Origin: Anaerolinea sp.
Lineage (GTDB): Bacteria > Chloroflexota > Anaerolineae > Anaerolineales > Anaerolineaceae
NCBI GenBank assembly: GCA_013824385.1
Contig: PNNU01000150.1
Coordinates: 1-7,636 of the forward strand
Direction of reading: 5' to 3'
DNA length: 7,636 nucleotides
This document shows, in pieces, positions 6,618-7,636 of this stretch (its first letter is position 1; each line of letters begins with the position of its first letter). The notes beneath the pieces were generated by a model, which was not told where the DNA came from, did not search any database, and saw only the letters and a list, made by a program, of their open reading frames with translations. Both the position numbers and the translations under genes were made by a program.

Positions 6618-7367
6618 ATGAAAAAAACCGCAAGACTAGTGTTAGCTATCATGTTTGTTTTTGGGATTATTTTGGCAAGCGCACCTCTTAATGCCCAGGC
6701 CAAACAGATAGAAACCGTCACCCCCAACCCGCTTGTTGCCGGAGGGTCCTGGAGCACTGGCTCAAACGTTGATGTCTCCACATTGGCTGCTTCTGCGCCA
6801 ACCTGGCTGCAGCTTTTAACCGGTGGCGTGAAGGTCACTGATGCAGGCAAGATTTGCCATCCCTTCCGCGGTGGACAGTTCGGCTGGGTCGGCATAATCA
6901 TGCAATATAAAGACGGTCAATGGGTCAAGCTCGCCACGACCAACGATTGGGTGCCCAATAAAGAGGGTGAATTCATGTCCTGCGCGCAGGCACCTGCTGC
7001 CGGCACCTATGCCTTGTTTGGCTATTGGAAAAGGCCGGCTGGATATGTTGAAGTAGTTGGAACCCAAGCTCCTACTTGTAATTATTCAACTGATGATTGG
7101 AGTGCTGGGCAAGAAGATCGAGATGAAAATGGGACCTTTGATATAATAATCAGCGGTCTTCAATCAGATCTTACTGGACAAAACTTATCATTATTAGTTA
7201 CAAATGATCCAGATGATATGTTGGCTAATGATTCATATTCAGCAAATATTAGTTCTGGTTCCGCCCAATATGTTGAAGTATTAATTCGCAATACTGGAAC
7301 TGTTGATTTCACAGTAACAGTTAGTGGTTGTTCAAAGGCATTTTCCTTTGAATTTAATGTTGATTAG
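6618..7367 (+). CDS. secreted two-domain protein of unknown function
   Basis: The product has 249 residues. AGGAG at 6606-6610 sits seven bases before the ATG. Residues 1-28 are a clear Sec signal peptide: MKKTAR charge cluster, hydrophobic core LVLAIMFVFGIILA, and LNAQA before K29 as cleavage site. The first domain (about 30-148) is rich in Trp and Gly, with ICHPFRGGQFGWVG (79-92), DGQWVKL (99-105) and CAQAPAAGTYALFGYW (122-137). The second (about 150-249) reads like a beta-sandwich or Ig-like domain rich in Ser, Asp, Asn and Thr, with RNTGTVDFTVTVSGC (224-238). C80/C122 and C154/C238 could form one disulfide in each domain, which fits an exported protein. There is no lipobox, sortase motif or membrane anchor. 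Base composition changes sharply at about 7065, near the domain boundary: by hand count 6841-7020 is 55% G+C and 7081-7320 is 35%. The function is not recognised. Confidence 0.8.
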   Translation: MKKTARLVLAIMFVFGIILASAPLNAQAKQIETVTPNPLVAGGSWSTGSNVDVSTLAASAPTWLQLLTGGVKVTDAGKICHPFRGGQFGWVGIIMQYKDGQWVKLATTNDWVPNKEGEFMSCAQAPAAGTYALFGYWKRPAGYVEVVGTQAPTCNYSTDDWSAGQEDRDENGTFDIIISGLQSDLTGQNLSLLVTNDPDDMLANDSYSANISSGSAQYVEVLIRNTGTVDFTVTVSGCSKAFSFEFNVD

Positions 7368-7383
7368 CATAAAAACAAAATCT

Positions 7384-7431
7384 AAAACAACTTTCAGCCA
7401 ATTGGCCGAAAGTTGTTTTGTTTAAATTTTT
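7384..7431 (+). terminator. strong intrinsic terminator after the secreted protein gene
   Basis: AAAACAACTTTC (7384-7395) is perfectly complementary to GAAAGTTGTTTT (7408-7419). After one mismatch the stem continues through GCC/GGC around an AATT loop. A T-rich stretch (GTTTAAATTTTT) follows. It begins 17 bases after the stop codon. The A-rich left flank would also give a U-tract on the opposite strand, so it may work in both directions. Confidence 0.88.
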
Positions 7432-7590
7432 CAATAAAACGGTGTTCTCATTGCCTGTTGGAACAACTCCAAATGATGCGTATTCACCGTGTTGACCGCG
7501 TACTCCGCGCAGGTAGGCATGCTTATTTCGGGGCAGTGCTGGCGCGATTAGGCGAAGAAGAACCAGTTCGCGACTTCCTGATTCTGATAC
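7432..7590. other. intergenic region without a supportable gene
   Basis: About 160 bases with higher G+C than the flanking AT-rich DNA. The open frames crossing it either begin inside the terminator or lack a start codon and ribosome binding site, so none is called. The composition differs from both the preceding gene end and the following heptamer repeats, so it could be a dispersed intergenic repeat or a decayed gene remnant; neither can be proven here. Confidence 0.4.
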
Positions 7591-7636
7591 TATTCACTAA
7601 TCACTGCTCTTACCTGATTACTCATTACTGATTACT
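7591..7636. repeat. degenerate heptamer tandem repeat (ATTACT type), cut by the window edge
   Basis: GATTACT (7616-7622), CATTACT (7623-7629) and GATTACT (7630-7636) are three head-to-tail seven-base units. TATTCAC and TAATCAC at 7591-7604 look like degenerate units of the same kind. The array reaches the last base, so its full length is unknown. Confidence 0.65.

Noticed and set aside
7360..7590. Minus-strand open frame through 7590-7360
   Set aside because: There is no start codon after the upstream TGA and it would read straight through the terminator hairpin, so it is not a gene as it stands.
7413..7631. 72-residue plus-strand open frame after the terminator
   Set aside because: Its ATG is inside the terminator stem, there is no ribosome binding site, and the predicted peptide has no recognisable pattern and ends in the heptamer repeats.

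Overview
The window is an ordinary-looking chromosomal segment with moderate G+C content. It probably comes from a Chloroflexota bacterium, most likely an Anaerolineae-type lineage. That assignment rests on the overall style of the proteins (DUF6159 membrane protein, SAM methyltransferase tail, DUF1028 with a helical-repeat tail, AT-rich heptamer repeats between genes). It is an inference, because no marker gene is present. There are no RNA genes, CRISPR arrays, insertion sequences or recognisable defence modules.

Layout. Positions 1-3010 hold three co-directional plus-strand genes with short gaps (10 and 18 bases): the 3' end of an RlmI-like SAM-dependent methyltransferase, a six-helix DUF6159-type membrane protein, and a 624-residue polytopic membrane protein that looks like a GT-C-type or DUF6798-containing protein. 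A clear sigma70-like promoter (TTGTCA, 18-base spacer, TATAAT) then drives a DUF1028 (Ntn-hydrolase-like) gene with a C-terminal TPR-like tail, 3102-4049. Its 3' end overlaps by 17 bases the 3' end of a convergent minus-strand gene, 4033-5358. That gene encodes a 441-residue protein carrying two aspartate-rich motifs typical of class I isoprenoid synthases. A 180-base divergent intergenic region separates it from a plus-strand ATP-grasp ligase gene, 5539-6477. Next comes a secreted protein gene, 6618-7367, whose 3' third has a very different base composition, followed by a strong intrinsic terminator. The last 200 bases appear non-coding and end in ATTACT-type heptamer repeats cut off by the window edge.

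How the parts relate. The first three genes may share a transcript. The isoprenoid-synthase-like gene and the ATP-grasp gene are divergent and could share control, but nothing in the sequence proves a common pathway. The points most worth a second look are the unassigned isoprenoid-synthase-like protein with its divergent ATP-grasp neighbour, and the apparently chimeric secreted protein. I did not find a convincing new multi-gene system.
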